From Antarcticibacterium sp. 1MA-6-2 (GTDB lineage Bacteria > Bacteroidota > Bacteroidia > Flavobacteriales > Flavobacteriaceae): a DNA stretch of 64,000 nucleotides. How positions within the stretch are numbered: the first letter of the stretch is position 1; the number at the start of each line of letters is the position of its first letter. Below, one piece after another: positions 53,726-62,259 of the stretch. The position numbers and the translations under genes were made by a program. Under the pieces are notes generated by a model. The model saw nothing but the letters and a program-made list of their open reading frames with translations, was not told the DNA's origin and searched no databases. The stretch lies in assembly GCF_021535135.1 (NCBI RefSeq), contig NZ_CP091036.1:1054001-1118000 (forward strand), in the 5' to 3' direction.

Positions 53726-53749
53726 TATTCACTGAATCATTCACTAAAC
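53726..53749. repeat. 24-bp imperfect direct repeat, copy 2
   Basis: TATTCACTGAATCATTCACT plus AAAC; see copy 1 at 53531-53554. The two copies are 195 bp apart. Confidence 0.65.
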
Positions 53750-53851
53750 TAGAAAGAACTTTAAGACTAATTTAATTTGATCGTCTTTTATATCATAAAG
53801 ATAAAAATAATTATAAATAAAATTTAGGTGATGTGAGCTTAAGTTAAAAAT

Positions 53852-54529
53852 TTAATTCAAGTGGAATTCTGATTTATCCAACTTTTTCCAATGGGATGAA
53901 CTGATGTCTAAAAGAGCTGATTTTTCCTTTAGAAATGCTTCCCGCCAGGTGTTCTTGCTAATGATTAATGTTTTCCAATATGCTGGGTAATTTTGTCTTA
54001 AAATTATACTTGTGAATGATTTAGGAGTAAGTATTTTATTTAATCCCAATCTTACCTGGTTTTTATGACCTACATGTAGATGTGAAGCGGGATGCACTCC
54101 TTCAAAATATGAATTTTCATCATAGTCATATCTTATCATTAAAGGATTTTCCTTTTGTTCACATTGATGAAGGTAAACCTCGTAATAATCAATAAAAATT
54201 TTACTATCTTCTTCGAAATCAATATCATTATCAATTAAATACTCCTTGTATGATAAAGATTTAAAGGGGCATTCATAATATGTGTAACTTATTTTTCTAT
54301 TGTCTATATCTAATTTAAAATTCAATATGGAATTATCAGTTAGCATAAAGCTATATATGTTATCTGAAATTAAAGATTTCCAATTCTCTAAATAATTCTT
54401 CTTTCGATATACAGAGGGGTCAAAGTCATTACTAGGATAAAAATTTCTCTCTTCGAAAAAATCGATATTCCGTAGTAATTTTTCTATATCGTTCAATTCT
54501 GCTTCGAATTTTCCTTTCGCAAACGACAT
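53852..54529 (-). CDS. DUF2290-like protein, partner of the SF1 helicase
   Basis: A 225-residue soluble protein. The stretch IRYDYDENSYFEGVHPASHL followed by HVGHKNQVRLGLNKILTPKS matches my recollection of DUF2290 (HPxxHxHxG with several conserved His and Asp residues). The upstream helicase ends 2 nt before this start (54532 against 54529), so the two are translated as a pair. The His-rich centre could bind metal. I assign no enzymatic role. From memory, a helicase + DUF2290 pair has been listed as a candidate antiphage system; I cannot check that here. Confidence 0.62.
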   Translation of the reverse strand: MSFAKGKFEAELNDIEKLLRNIDFFEERNFYPSNDFDPSVYRKKNYLENWKSLISDNIYSFMLTDNSILNFKLDIDNRKISYTYYECPFKSLSYKEYLIDNDIDFEEDSKIFIDYYEVYLHQCEQKENPLMIRYDYDENSYFEGVHPASHLHVGHKNQVRLGLNKILTPKSFTSIILRQNYPAYWKTLIISKNTWREAFLKEKSALLDISSSHWKKLDKSEFHLN

Positions 54530-54531
54530 TT

Positions 54532-56607
54532 CTACTTCTTCTTTTTATTAACTTCTCGTTGCTCCAAAAATTGTTTTATTTCATCAGGAGACATTTCTGA
54601 TAACAAGTCATCCAACATTTTGGCCTGCTTACTCTTTCTGGTAGCTTTTGCTTCCATATCTCTTTTCATAATGTTAAGAGCCCTTTTACTAGGATACTCA
54701 AATTCTATATTTGGGAACTTCTCTAAAGCCACAGTCAGTTCTTTAACCCACTTATCGGCTGACTTTCCTACACCGCTTAGTGATAACCACCCTTTTGTCC
54801 TAGTCATAGCAGTAAACATTAAATTTCGTTCTCTAATAGTAGGCTTTAGTGAGTACAATGAATCGATTCCTACAACATGTACAGAATAGGCTTCGTTGCC
54901 CTTTGCTTTATGAATGGTGCTTAAGGTTACGTGATTTGTCATAGAAAAATCTTTAATACTAAATTTGTCTGCGTGAATATTATTGGATTTAATTTTATGT
55001 GCTGCTAACAATCCTTGAATATTATTCAGATAAGATTTAGCATTTCTATCATCCACCACAATTACTAAGATATCATCCGGTAAGAGACCATTAGATAAAT
55101 CATCTAAAATGTTCTTTACACATTCTGTTAATTCTTCTTCAAAATCCCTATAAGAATTAAAACTTACGATTTCATTTTTTTTGAAATGTTTAGAAATAGT
55201 TTCTAATGAATTTTCTTGGGGTCTTTCTATAATAATTTGATCTCCCTCCTTAAACTCACCTTCAACTACTTTATAACCTATATCATTCCAGTAGTCCTTT
55301 TCATCTAGCATTTGAACAATTTCACCATAGATACCAAAGCCTACAGCATGAGCTGTCACCAAAACTTCTCGAGGATTGCGATAGCATTTATAGAGAATTA
55401 TGTCTTCTTCCAGACCTTTATATTCAGTTCCTTCTAAAACTGTATCAATACTGGGAGTTTTTACTTGAAAAATCGTTTGGAGTTCGTCATAAGCCCAAAC
55501 TATTCTTCCTTTATTGCATATTCTTAGACATAGCTTAATAAATGATTGAGGGAAATCTTGCCCTTCGTCAATAAACATATAATCATAAACTTTTTCCAGT
55601 TCTTCAACTTCTAATAAGGATTTGCAGACGTAGTCAAATGGGTGTGTAGGATCCTTAGAAGCTGCTTTTGAAAAGGAGAAAAAGGGAACTTCATTTTTTT
55701 CACATGCTTCATAATAAATTCCTGTATTTGTAGCATTTCCCCACGCATGAACGATCTTTAACTTGTTCCAATCAGGATCTTTGTCATCATACTGTCTATA
55801 AAATCGAGTGATTAATCTTTGAATATGTTGGTATAAACTCTTAGTGTAAAATGTATAAACAATATTAGCATCAGGCTCTCTTAAATGTGTAATAGCTGCT
55901 TTTAAAGCAAGTACTACGGTTTTTCCAGATCCAGCCAGACCCCGTATCCTTTCTGGACCGATAATCTCATTCATAAAAGCCTTCTTCTGAAACTCATCAA
56001 ATGTATTTATCTCTTTTTCAATTTCAGTTGCTGTAAGTCCTTTTTTAGTATTATCATTTAAATGCGGTCTTTCTTTAGGTTTTAATAGTCCATTTGCACC
56101 TTCAATAGTAGCAATAAGCTCTATATACTTTGAGTCACTAATTTCATTGTTATTCAGCTCTTCAAAAAAGCTCTCCAAGCCAGAAAAGTTTGAAATACAA
56201 TTTAAATCCTCTAACTGACTATCAGCTTGTAAATTGGTATTGAATATGAATGAAGTAATGGGAAATAGAAGTTCGGTTTTAGATTTGCGTAAATTCCTGT
56301 TCCTCAATAAGCGACTAAAGATGACAGAATGAAGTTGTTCTATTTCCTGAATTAAAAATTCACCGTCTATACTTTTTATAGTGTTTTTTGAATCATCAAA
56401 TGAGACTAGTATTATTCCGTGACTTTTCGAGATGATTAGGAGTTGTGAAATGAGAATGTCACCATCGAAATCTTTAAAAATAGGAAAGTCGTAATATAAA
56501 TTCGATTCTACAAAATCCAATTTACTTTCATTAGATTTTAAATGGTTTATGAATGAAAGTGCTTGTGGATTAGAGCTATACGATTTTTCTCTCGAATTTA
56601 TTTTCAT
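54532..56607 (-). CDS. SF1 (UvrD-like) helicase with a NERD-like N-terminal domain
   Basis: A 691-residue protein. Walker A GLAGSGKT is at residues 223-230, Walker B FIDEGQDF at about 345, motif III-like VWAYDELQTIF follows, then motif V/VI STIHKAKGNEAYSVHVVG and NLMFTAMTRTKGWLSLSG. Residues about 30-125 (SNLYYDFPIFKDFDGDILIS, then LLIISKSHGIILVSFDD) resemble a NERD/PD-(D/E)xK-type domain but lack the usual final Glu-x-Lys, so nuclease activity is doubtful. The C-terminus is strongly basic. It forms a two-gene operon with the DUF2290-like gene and is separated from the SIR2 gene by a terminator. Confidence 0.87.
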   Translation of the reverse strand: MKINSREKSYSSNPQALSFINHLKSNESKLDFVESNLYYDFPIFKDFDGDILISQLLIISKSHGIILVSFDDSKNTIKSIDGEFLIQEIEQLHSVIFSRLLRNRNLRKSKTELLFPITSFIFNTNLQADSQLEDLNCISNFSGLESFFEELNNNEISDSKYIELIATIEGANGLLKPKERPHLNDNTKKGLTATEIEKEINTFDEFQKKAFMNEIIGPERIRGLAGSGKTVVLALKAAITHLREPDANIVYTFYTKSLYQHIQRLITRFYRQYDDKDPDWNKLKIVHAWGNATNTGIYYEACEKNEVPFFSFSKAASKDPTHPFDYVCKSLLEVEELEKVYDYMFIDEGQDFPQSFIKLCLRICNKGRIVWAYDELQTIFQVKTPSIDTVLEGTEYKGLEEDIILYKCYRNPREVLVTAHAVGFGIYGEIVQMLDEKDYWNDIGYKVVEGEFKEGDQIIIERPQENSLETISKHFKKNEIVSFNSYRDFEEELTECVKNILDDLSNGLLPDDILVIVVDDRNAKSYLNNIQGLLAAHKIKSNNIHADKFSIKDFSMTNHVTLSTIHKAKGNEAYSVHVVGIDSLYSLKPTIRERNLMFTAMTRTKGWLSLSGVGKSADKWVKELTVALEKFPNIEFEYPSKRALNIMKRDMEAKATRKSKQAKMLDDLLSEMSPDEIKQFLEQREVNKKKK

Positions 56608-56623
56608 TTTTTTCTTTTGAGAT

Positions 56624-56650
56624 GGATTAAAGTATACAATACCTTAATCC
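56624..56650. promoter_or_regulatory. Inverted repeat upstream of the helicase operon
   Basis: GGATTAA (56624-56630) and TTAATCC (56644-56650) with a 13-nt spacer are centred about 30 nt upstream of the helicase start codon. The position suits an operator over the promoter. The neighbouring XRE protein is a candidate binder. Confidence 0.4.
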
Positions 56651-56664
56651 ATTTATTTTTAATC

Positions 56665-56709
56665 AAAAAAGTGTCAATTCTCAGCTATTAGATCTGGATA
56701 TCGACACTT
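56665..56709 (-). terminator. Intrinsic terminator after the SIR2 gene
   Basis: On the minus strand AAGTGTC (56709-56703) pairs with GACACTT (56675-56669) and is followed by U residues to 56665. It separates the XRE-SIR2 operon from the helicase operon. Confidence 0.65.
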
Positions 56710-56715
56710 ATGTTC

Positions 56716-59700
56716 CTATTCAAGTTTCGCTATGCGACTCTGCCTTTTCTTTAATTGAAAATATATCTGCCTATATTCAGGATCATCATTATCTAATAAA
56801 TATTTTTCAATCTTATCATATACAAAGGAAATATTACTTACCTGATCATCAATAATTTTAGGGCGTTTATATTTTAACCAATTTAAATCAAAATCACTTT
56901 CTGGGAAATTATTTAAATTAAATAAGAATTGATAATATTTATAATGAATTTTATCTAAATCAAGAAAGGATAAATCAATTTTATTTTCAAATAATAAAGT
57001 TAGAAATAAATGTATTTGGTGGTTATAAAAAATTAAGTTTCTGCTATTGTTATCTATTTCTAGTTGTAATAGAGAATTAATGTCCTCTTTAAACTTTTGA
57101 ATGAATTCAGGTTCAGTTATAATATTATTATTAATGGCATCAAAATACAAATAATATGATCCATTTTTTATCTCAATTTCTGCTCTAAGATTTTCTTTGT
57201 ATACCTTCTGCTGTTGATTGTTTAAAAGAGGAAATAAATTTGTAGAGCTAAAATTTAGGACATGGAAATTTACTCTATTTACATCCACAAATCCAAGCGT
57301 GGTTTCTTCCTTCGAATTTTTTAAAAGTGTGTAGAATATATTATTTAGTCCATAATTCTCATAAATAATAGCTAAAATTTCATTCAGATTCTTTTGGGAA
57401 AATAAATGGGATTTCTTAAGGAAAAATATATTAAGATATTTTAAACTATCTGAGGTTTCATTAAACACAATATATCTCAAAAATTCTGTCATTGAATCGA
57501 TATAACTAATGAAATTCTCTTCCTCTATGTCCAAATAAGATAATAAAATACATATATTACTAAACTGCCGATCAATAACTAATTTAAAAGTTGTTTTTCC
57601 CTGGTAATTAGTATTGAACATTTCACTCCTTCGCGAGCCGCCAAAAAATTTATTATTGTCATAGCCGTTTTTTAAGAATTGAGAAATTTGATTAAAAATT
57701 TTATTCCTATCACTTTTACAGAGTTCAATGTTTTCTATTTCCCAATTTCGCAATGCTTTATATAATATTTCAGGAATGGATCTTCTAATAATAGTAACGC
57801 AGATCCAGTAATTGAAACATTTCAAATGAGGCTTCCCAAGATTTAAACCTCGACTGATGTGTGGAATATTTTTTAATTTGTAACCTATAATTAAACTTTC
57901 GATTGATTTTTGAAATGAATGATTTACTTCATAAGGATTATCAGCGATAATATGGTTAACTCTCAAAAAATTATCTAATTCCTTCATTCTATTCAATAAT
58001 TCAATAAAGCTTTTACCCCCAGAACCGCCGCCTTTAATCCTGTCCAAAGTTTCTAAAGTGGTGAATTTCAAACTGTCTATTTCTATACAAAGCCGATGTA
58101 CAATTTTACCATTATTTAAATTTTTATAAAGATTGTATACATCTTTGTCATAAAAGAATTTCAGTTTTTCAAGTTCTTTATCTAAGTTTATTGAATCTAC
58201 AACCTGTTTAAATTTCTCATAATCGTCTTCTTCGATTTCATCATTTGCTGTATAGGATCTATAAAGATATTTTGATAAATTAACCAAATTGAATTTGGAA
58301 AGAAAGCTTATATCGAACCTTCGCTGTTTATTGGACTTCTGGAGCAAATTTTGAAAGGCCTTAAAACTATTAAGGTAGTCACCAATTTCATAAAGAACAT
58401 ATGAATACTTTAAATCCTCAAAGATGTCGGTTGTACTCGAAATCCTATAAGCCTTCTGTTTTTTCTGAATTTCTTGATATTCAAACCGATTTAGGGAGCA
58501 GTCAAAACATTTACAATTTATCCCAGTTTTTCTTGTACTTAATCTAAATATATTTTCATCTTCGGGAATAAACTGTCCAAGGGATTTGGGTTTGTCTACA
58601 TATGCAATTTCATTAATTCCAGACATTAAAAGAATTTTCTTAATGCGAAATGATTTATCGGTAAAATCATCAAGTTCTTTTTCACTGCTAAATCCTTGTA
58701 GTAAAGCTTCATAAACATTTTTACTAAAGACAAGTATTCTATCCTCAATGATGTTATAATCTGGGGGTTGTTTAATTGCTTTATTAAAGGGATATAAGTC
58801 TGCTATAAATATTTTAGGAAGAACACCAAAAATCTCAAATCTCTTCAACGACTGAAAGGCAGATTCTATAATGTTCTCAGCGTCAGCTTCCTCCGTCAAA
58901 AAATAATCATGATCAAAAATTTCTAGTTTAGCTAAGAAATTTAGGATTGAATATACCTTCTGGCCCTTTTTTGATAATTTATCTTTTTGATAATCGTCTA
59001 AAAAAAGATTAGGATCAAAATTTATAATATTGATACCAAAATTATTAAAATAAGAAATTTCGGAATTAGGCACATTTTCATCGGGAATGATCAAATAAGA
59101 TTTCTGCTGATGTTTTTTTAATAAGTGTTGGACTTCTCTAAGTAAAATTTTCAAGTTTATGTCTGAAAAACTGTATCCAACAAATAATATAACTTTATTG
59201 CTAAATAAGGATTTTACAAATGTTTCTTTTAAAATATTTGTTTTAGAATACTCCAAATAATCGGTTTCCTTGAGAACAATATTTTTATTTTGAAAATCTC
59301 CATGATATTTAATTACAAGATTTTTATGTTCCGCATAGGGCAAATCCTGATCCTTTGAAATAATTGAAAAAGGTAGGCCGTCCTGATCTATAATTTCCTC
59401 AAAAAAATAGTCATAATTTGTGGTTACAATATGTTGAGGATTTAATGTAAATAATATTTCATGAATAGGATTTGCAGTAGTACAAGATTCAAAAATTAAA
59501 TTTTTGAGAATTTCATTATAATCTTTTTCACCTTTTTCGATATGTAATAATTGAGCTAACTTTAATGGATCATCCTCTTGGGTATCAAAGTTTAATTTTT
59601 TCTTTATTTTTTCTAATAAATTATTTCCCAAAGGCAAACCAGAATCAAATGAAACTCCAGCTCCTGCAAAAATGACTAATCTGTCCTGATTAATAGCCTT

Positions 59701-59742
59701 TTTTAATTGAACTAAATTATTTTGGAGATACTTAATTTCCAA
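56716..59742 (-). CDS. SIR2-domain protein, DSR-like
   Basis: A 1008-residue protein. The N-terminal SIR2-like domain (residues about 10-270) has the nucleotide loop FAGAGVSFDSGLP (25-37), the TTNYD motif with Asn 109, YHGDF with His 147 and VGYSFSD at 188-194. The remaining 730 residues are helical with no named domain, apart from a Cys cluster CKCFDCSLNRF in the middle. Size and order resemble defence-associated sirtuin DSR2 (about 1005 residues, from memory), which destroys NAD+ on sensing a phage protein. An XRE regulator lies 15 nt upstream. The catalytic Asn and His are present, so NADase activity is plausible. Confidence 0.83.
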   Translation of the reverse strand: MEIKYLQNNLVQLKKAINQDRLVIFAGAGVSFDSGLPLGNNLLEKIKKKLNFDTQEDDPLKLAQLLHIEKGEKDYNEILKNLIFESCTTANPIHEILFTLNPQHIVTTNYDYFFEEIIDQDGLPFSIISKDQDLPYAEHKNLVIKYHGDFQNKNIVLKETDYLEYSKTNILKETFVKSLFSNKVILFVGYSFSDINLKILLREVQHLLKKHQQKSYLIIPDENVPNSEISYFNNFGINIINFDPNLFLDDYQKDKLSKKGQKVYSILNFLAKLEIFDHDYFLTEEADAENIIESAFQSLKRFEIFGVLPKIFIADLYPFNKAIKQPPDYNIIEDRILVFSKNVYEALLQGFSSEKELDDFTDKSFRIKKILLMSGINEIAYVDKPKSLGQFIPEDENIFRLSTRKTGINCKCFDCSLNRFEYQEIQKKQKAYRISSTTDIFEDLKYSYVLYEIGDYLNSFKAFQNLLQKSNKQRRFDISFLSKFNLVNLSKYLYRSYTANDEIEEDDYEKFKQVVDSINLDKELEKLKFFYDKDVYNLYKNLNNGKIVHRLCIEIDSLKFTTLETLDRIKGGGSGGKSFIELLNRMKELDNFLRVNHIIADNPYEVNHSFQKSIESLIIGYKLKNIPHISRGLNLGKPHLKCFNYWICVTIIRRSIPEILYKALRNWEIENIELCKSDRNKIFNQISQFLKNGYDNNKFFGGSRRSEMFNTNYQGKTTFKLVIDRQFSNICILLSYLDIEEENFISYIDSMTEFLRYIVFNETSDSLKYLNIFFLKKSHLFSQKNLNEILAIIYENYGLNNIFYTLLKNSKEETTLGFVDVNRVNFHVLNFSSTNLFPLLNNQQQKVYKENLRAEIEIKNGSYYLYFDAINNNIITEPEFIQKFKEDINSLLQLEIDNNSRNLIFYNHQIHLFLTLLFENKIDLSFLDLDKIHYKYYQFLFNLNNFPESDFDLNWLKYKRPKIIDDQVSNISFVYDKIEKYLLDNDDPEYRQIYFQLKKRQSRIAKLE

Positions 59743-59757
59743 TCTTTGAAAATGTAG

Positions 59758-60174
59758 TTATTTATTATTATTTAATTTCTCCAAATAAGCAACCTTATCC
59801 TTCTCCGCCTGAACTAAGCGCTCATAGAGTTTCTTATTTTCTTCATAAGCTTCTACAAGTTTATCCAAGGGATTAAAGGTACAATGGTGGTTTACTGTTG
59901 GACCCGCATTAATGGTTGAACCTTCATAATTATTTTGGATGTTGTTAAAGATAGCTTCTTCGGAAAACTTTTCAATAACCTCCTTTGTTACTCCTAGAAC
60001 CTTCGCTATTTTTTCAAGCTTTTCTTCTTCTACTGTTTCACTCTGTTCCAGGTGCGAAACACTTTGTTGACTAATGCCTAGTTCCTCGGCAAGAGTTTCC
60101 TGTTTCATCCCACGAAGTTCTCGTATACGAGCAATCTTGCGGCCGATATGGTTTGATTTAGTAGCTGTTGTCAT
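59758..60174 (-). CDS. XRE-family regulator with C-terminal coiled coil
   Basis: A 138-residue protein. The N-terminal helix-turn-helix is canonical (IGRKIARIRELRGMKQETLA, then ISQQSVSHLEQSETV, about residues 10-65). A Asn/Thr-rich linker follows (NNIQNNYEGSTINAGPTVNH) and a C-terminal charged coiled coil (AYEENKKLYERLVQAEKDKV). It precedes the SIR2 gene by 15 nt and probably controls the pair. The coiled coil could also contact the SIR2 protein. A near-perfect -7 box ends 4 nt before the ATG, implying a leaderless transcript. Confidence 0.88.
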   Translation of the reverse strand: MTTATKSNHIGRKIARIRELRGMKQETLAEELGISQQSVSHLEQSETVEEEKLEKIAKVLGVTKEVIEKFSEEAIFNNIQNNYEGSTINAGPTVNHHCTFNPLDKLVEAYEENKKLYERLVQAEKDKVAYLEKLNNNK

Positions 60175-60178
60175 AATT

Positions 60179-60206
60179 CAAATATAAATAATTCTTTCTC
60201 TAACAA
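60179..60206 (-). promoter_or_regulatory. Promoter of the XRE-SIR2 operon
   Basis: The -7 box TATATTTG (60186-60179) matches TAnnTTTG exactly. A -33 TTG (60206-60204) is 17 nt further upstream. Only AATT separates the -7 box from ATG 60174, so the transcript would begin at or near the start codon. Confidence 0.65.
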
Positions 60207-60405
60207 TTTCGGATTATCCTTACGGGTAAATTACAACCCCGAATGAGTACTACACAAAGCCTATTGGTAGGGCACGGCTTTGAATCTATCTACCTTCAAC
60301 AAAGAATAATAATCAGCATCATGAAGGATTATTCAAATATAGGATTTTATCCTTATTAAAAGGAAAACTCCCAGTTTTCAAAAACCAAATTAAAATTAAT
60401 CAGCT

Positions 60406-61250
60406 ATGAGAAAACAATCAATCCCTAAGAAATACCTAAAAGATCTCGTACAAGTGATTTGTTCTATTCTTGATGTGCACTCAATATATTTTATTGGTGC
60501 TCAACATGAAAACACTTTTTCCTCCTATATTTTCGATAAACAGAAAAAATCTTCAAAGAGGCACAACTATGGTATTACCATTATAATTATTAGTAAGGAA
60601 TATGTTGCTGAGCCGAAACACTTTATTAATAAAGTGTTTACTAAGCTGGGGCAGAAAATAAAGATATATCCTATTCTTTATACTACTAATGAGGTCAATT
60701 ACAGCTGAACTATGGTGATAATTTCCTGGCACGTGTCATATCCCCAGAAACAGAACTATATTCTACAGACAAGTTAGTAGTAACTGGTTATTGTGCTCAT
60801 CCTTTTATCTACGCCAAGATCAAGAAGGAGTGGGAATTTCGTCTGAATAGAGCCTCATATTTTGAAGATAAAGTTGATACTTGTGCAACTTTCCGTGATG
60901 AAGCTGCCAAAATATTCTTGCTGTCCCAGGCCTTCCAACAAACTTGTGCCGCATTGTTAGCGGTTTTCTGGGAGTATAAGCCGTCAATTTTCGACCTGAA
61001 TTTTCTATTAAACCTTTGTAACCATTTTAGTAGCAGCCCCAGCATAATATTTCCAAAAAAATCCTTTCGATCCCAGAGGGTTTATAATGCATTGGTTCAA
61101 GCCCAATACAATCTTTACTATAAATCCTATGTAGATATATCAGAAGAGGATACTGACTATGTGCATCATCTCCTGATTAAATTTTTAAACAAAGCGAAAA
61201 TGCAAGGAATATTAAAACTCGAAGAATTGCAGCGTCTTCATCAGGTATAA
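60406..61250 (+). pseudogene. HEPN-type protein with nucleotidyltransferase-like N-terminus, one frameshift
   Basis: The first ORF (to 60708) looks like a diverged nucleotidyltransferase N-terminal half (VHSIYFIGAQHENTFSSYIF) without a clear GSxxxxxD catalytic motif. The second half has HEPN features (FLLSQAFQQTCAALLAVFWE, then YKPSIFDLNFLLNLC), comparable to the A..FLLHQA.EQALKA pattern of HEPN proteins. One missing A in GTCAATTACAGC (about 60698) joins them: NEVKLQLNYGDNFLARVISP. The whole protein is about 281 residues. HEPN domains often act as toxins or RNases, but the Rx4-6H motif is not evident here. Confidence 0.6.
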
Positions 61251-61520
61251 ATATAAATTATGAGGTGAAAAATAATGAAGTTTTTGAAAAGGTCTTTAAG
61301 GTTAAAGCAGGCCTAATCAACTCGTTTTCGTGCCAAGTTTTAATTAAAGAAAAAAACCGTAAGCAAAACATGTAGAATAATAAAATATATCACTTGATGA
61401 TCTGATATATTTAAATTAGTTACGTTTTAGAATTAAATTAAAGATGTTTCATAATTTATTCACTTCCTGTTCTTTCACATTTTTTTCAATTTCATATTTT
61501 AACCAATTTGGAAATTCTTG

Positions 61521-62138
61521 TTAGGTGCGGGCAATGTGGTTTAGAAATTCATTCATACCAATTATTGTCACTTTGAATCCTTTGATTTCATCTAATTCAA
61601 TAAATACCGTTACATCAGAAATTATACTTCTTCCTCTCCAAAAACCAGAATTGATTCTCATTTCATCCACATCGGTCCAATAATCATTATCCATCTCGCA
61701 AAGGATCATTAACGAATTAACTACATATTCCATTTGTTTAATAGTGAGTTGTCCGAATTGATTCCAAAACGTTGCTGACGCAATATTTAACTTTTGAGAA
61801 GGTTATTTTCCGGTGTGCCCACGAGAAAATTCAGGGTGTCAAAAGCTCCAAGAAAAGGTTGCTCGAAATTTTGCTCAAATTCAGGCACCTCCGTATTTCC
61901 TATTTTCACTGTTTCTAATTTGTCAATATTTATTAAATATTGTTCAAAGTCTAATTCTTGAAATTCTTCTTTTGCTTTCATTTCTACTTTTTTGTCCGCT
62001 TGCACCTAAATTTCTAATTATAAAAGGTTTCAATTCGGTGAGCTGTGTGAATTCTGTGTTTTCACTAATTATAATAAAACACGAGGATGGTGGATTTTTA
62101 TGAATAATTTCAACAGTAGTAATTGCGAAATATTGCAA
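61521..62138 (-). pseudogene. Unknown protein, broken by two frameshifts
   Basis: Three minus-strand segments join into one protein of about 205 residues: ITTVEIIHKNPPSSCFIIIS (62138-62015), then KVEMKAKEEFQELDFEQYLI (62005-61787), then LNIASATFWNQFGQLTIKQM and YVVNSLMILCEMDNDYWTDV (to 61521). The shifts are near 62008 and 61785. I recognise no domain. The middle is acidic. Lying between two other damaged accessory genes, it is probably an island passenger. Confidence 0.5.
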
Positions 62139-62259
62139 GTCTCCGGATCAACGATATAAATTGAAGACACCGAATTTTTTTAAATGTGTATTATATTTTT
62201 TTAATGCGTAAATTTTAAAAAGTTTATGGTGGGGTGAAGCATTGGTCGTCAATAAATTT

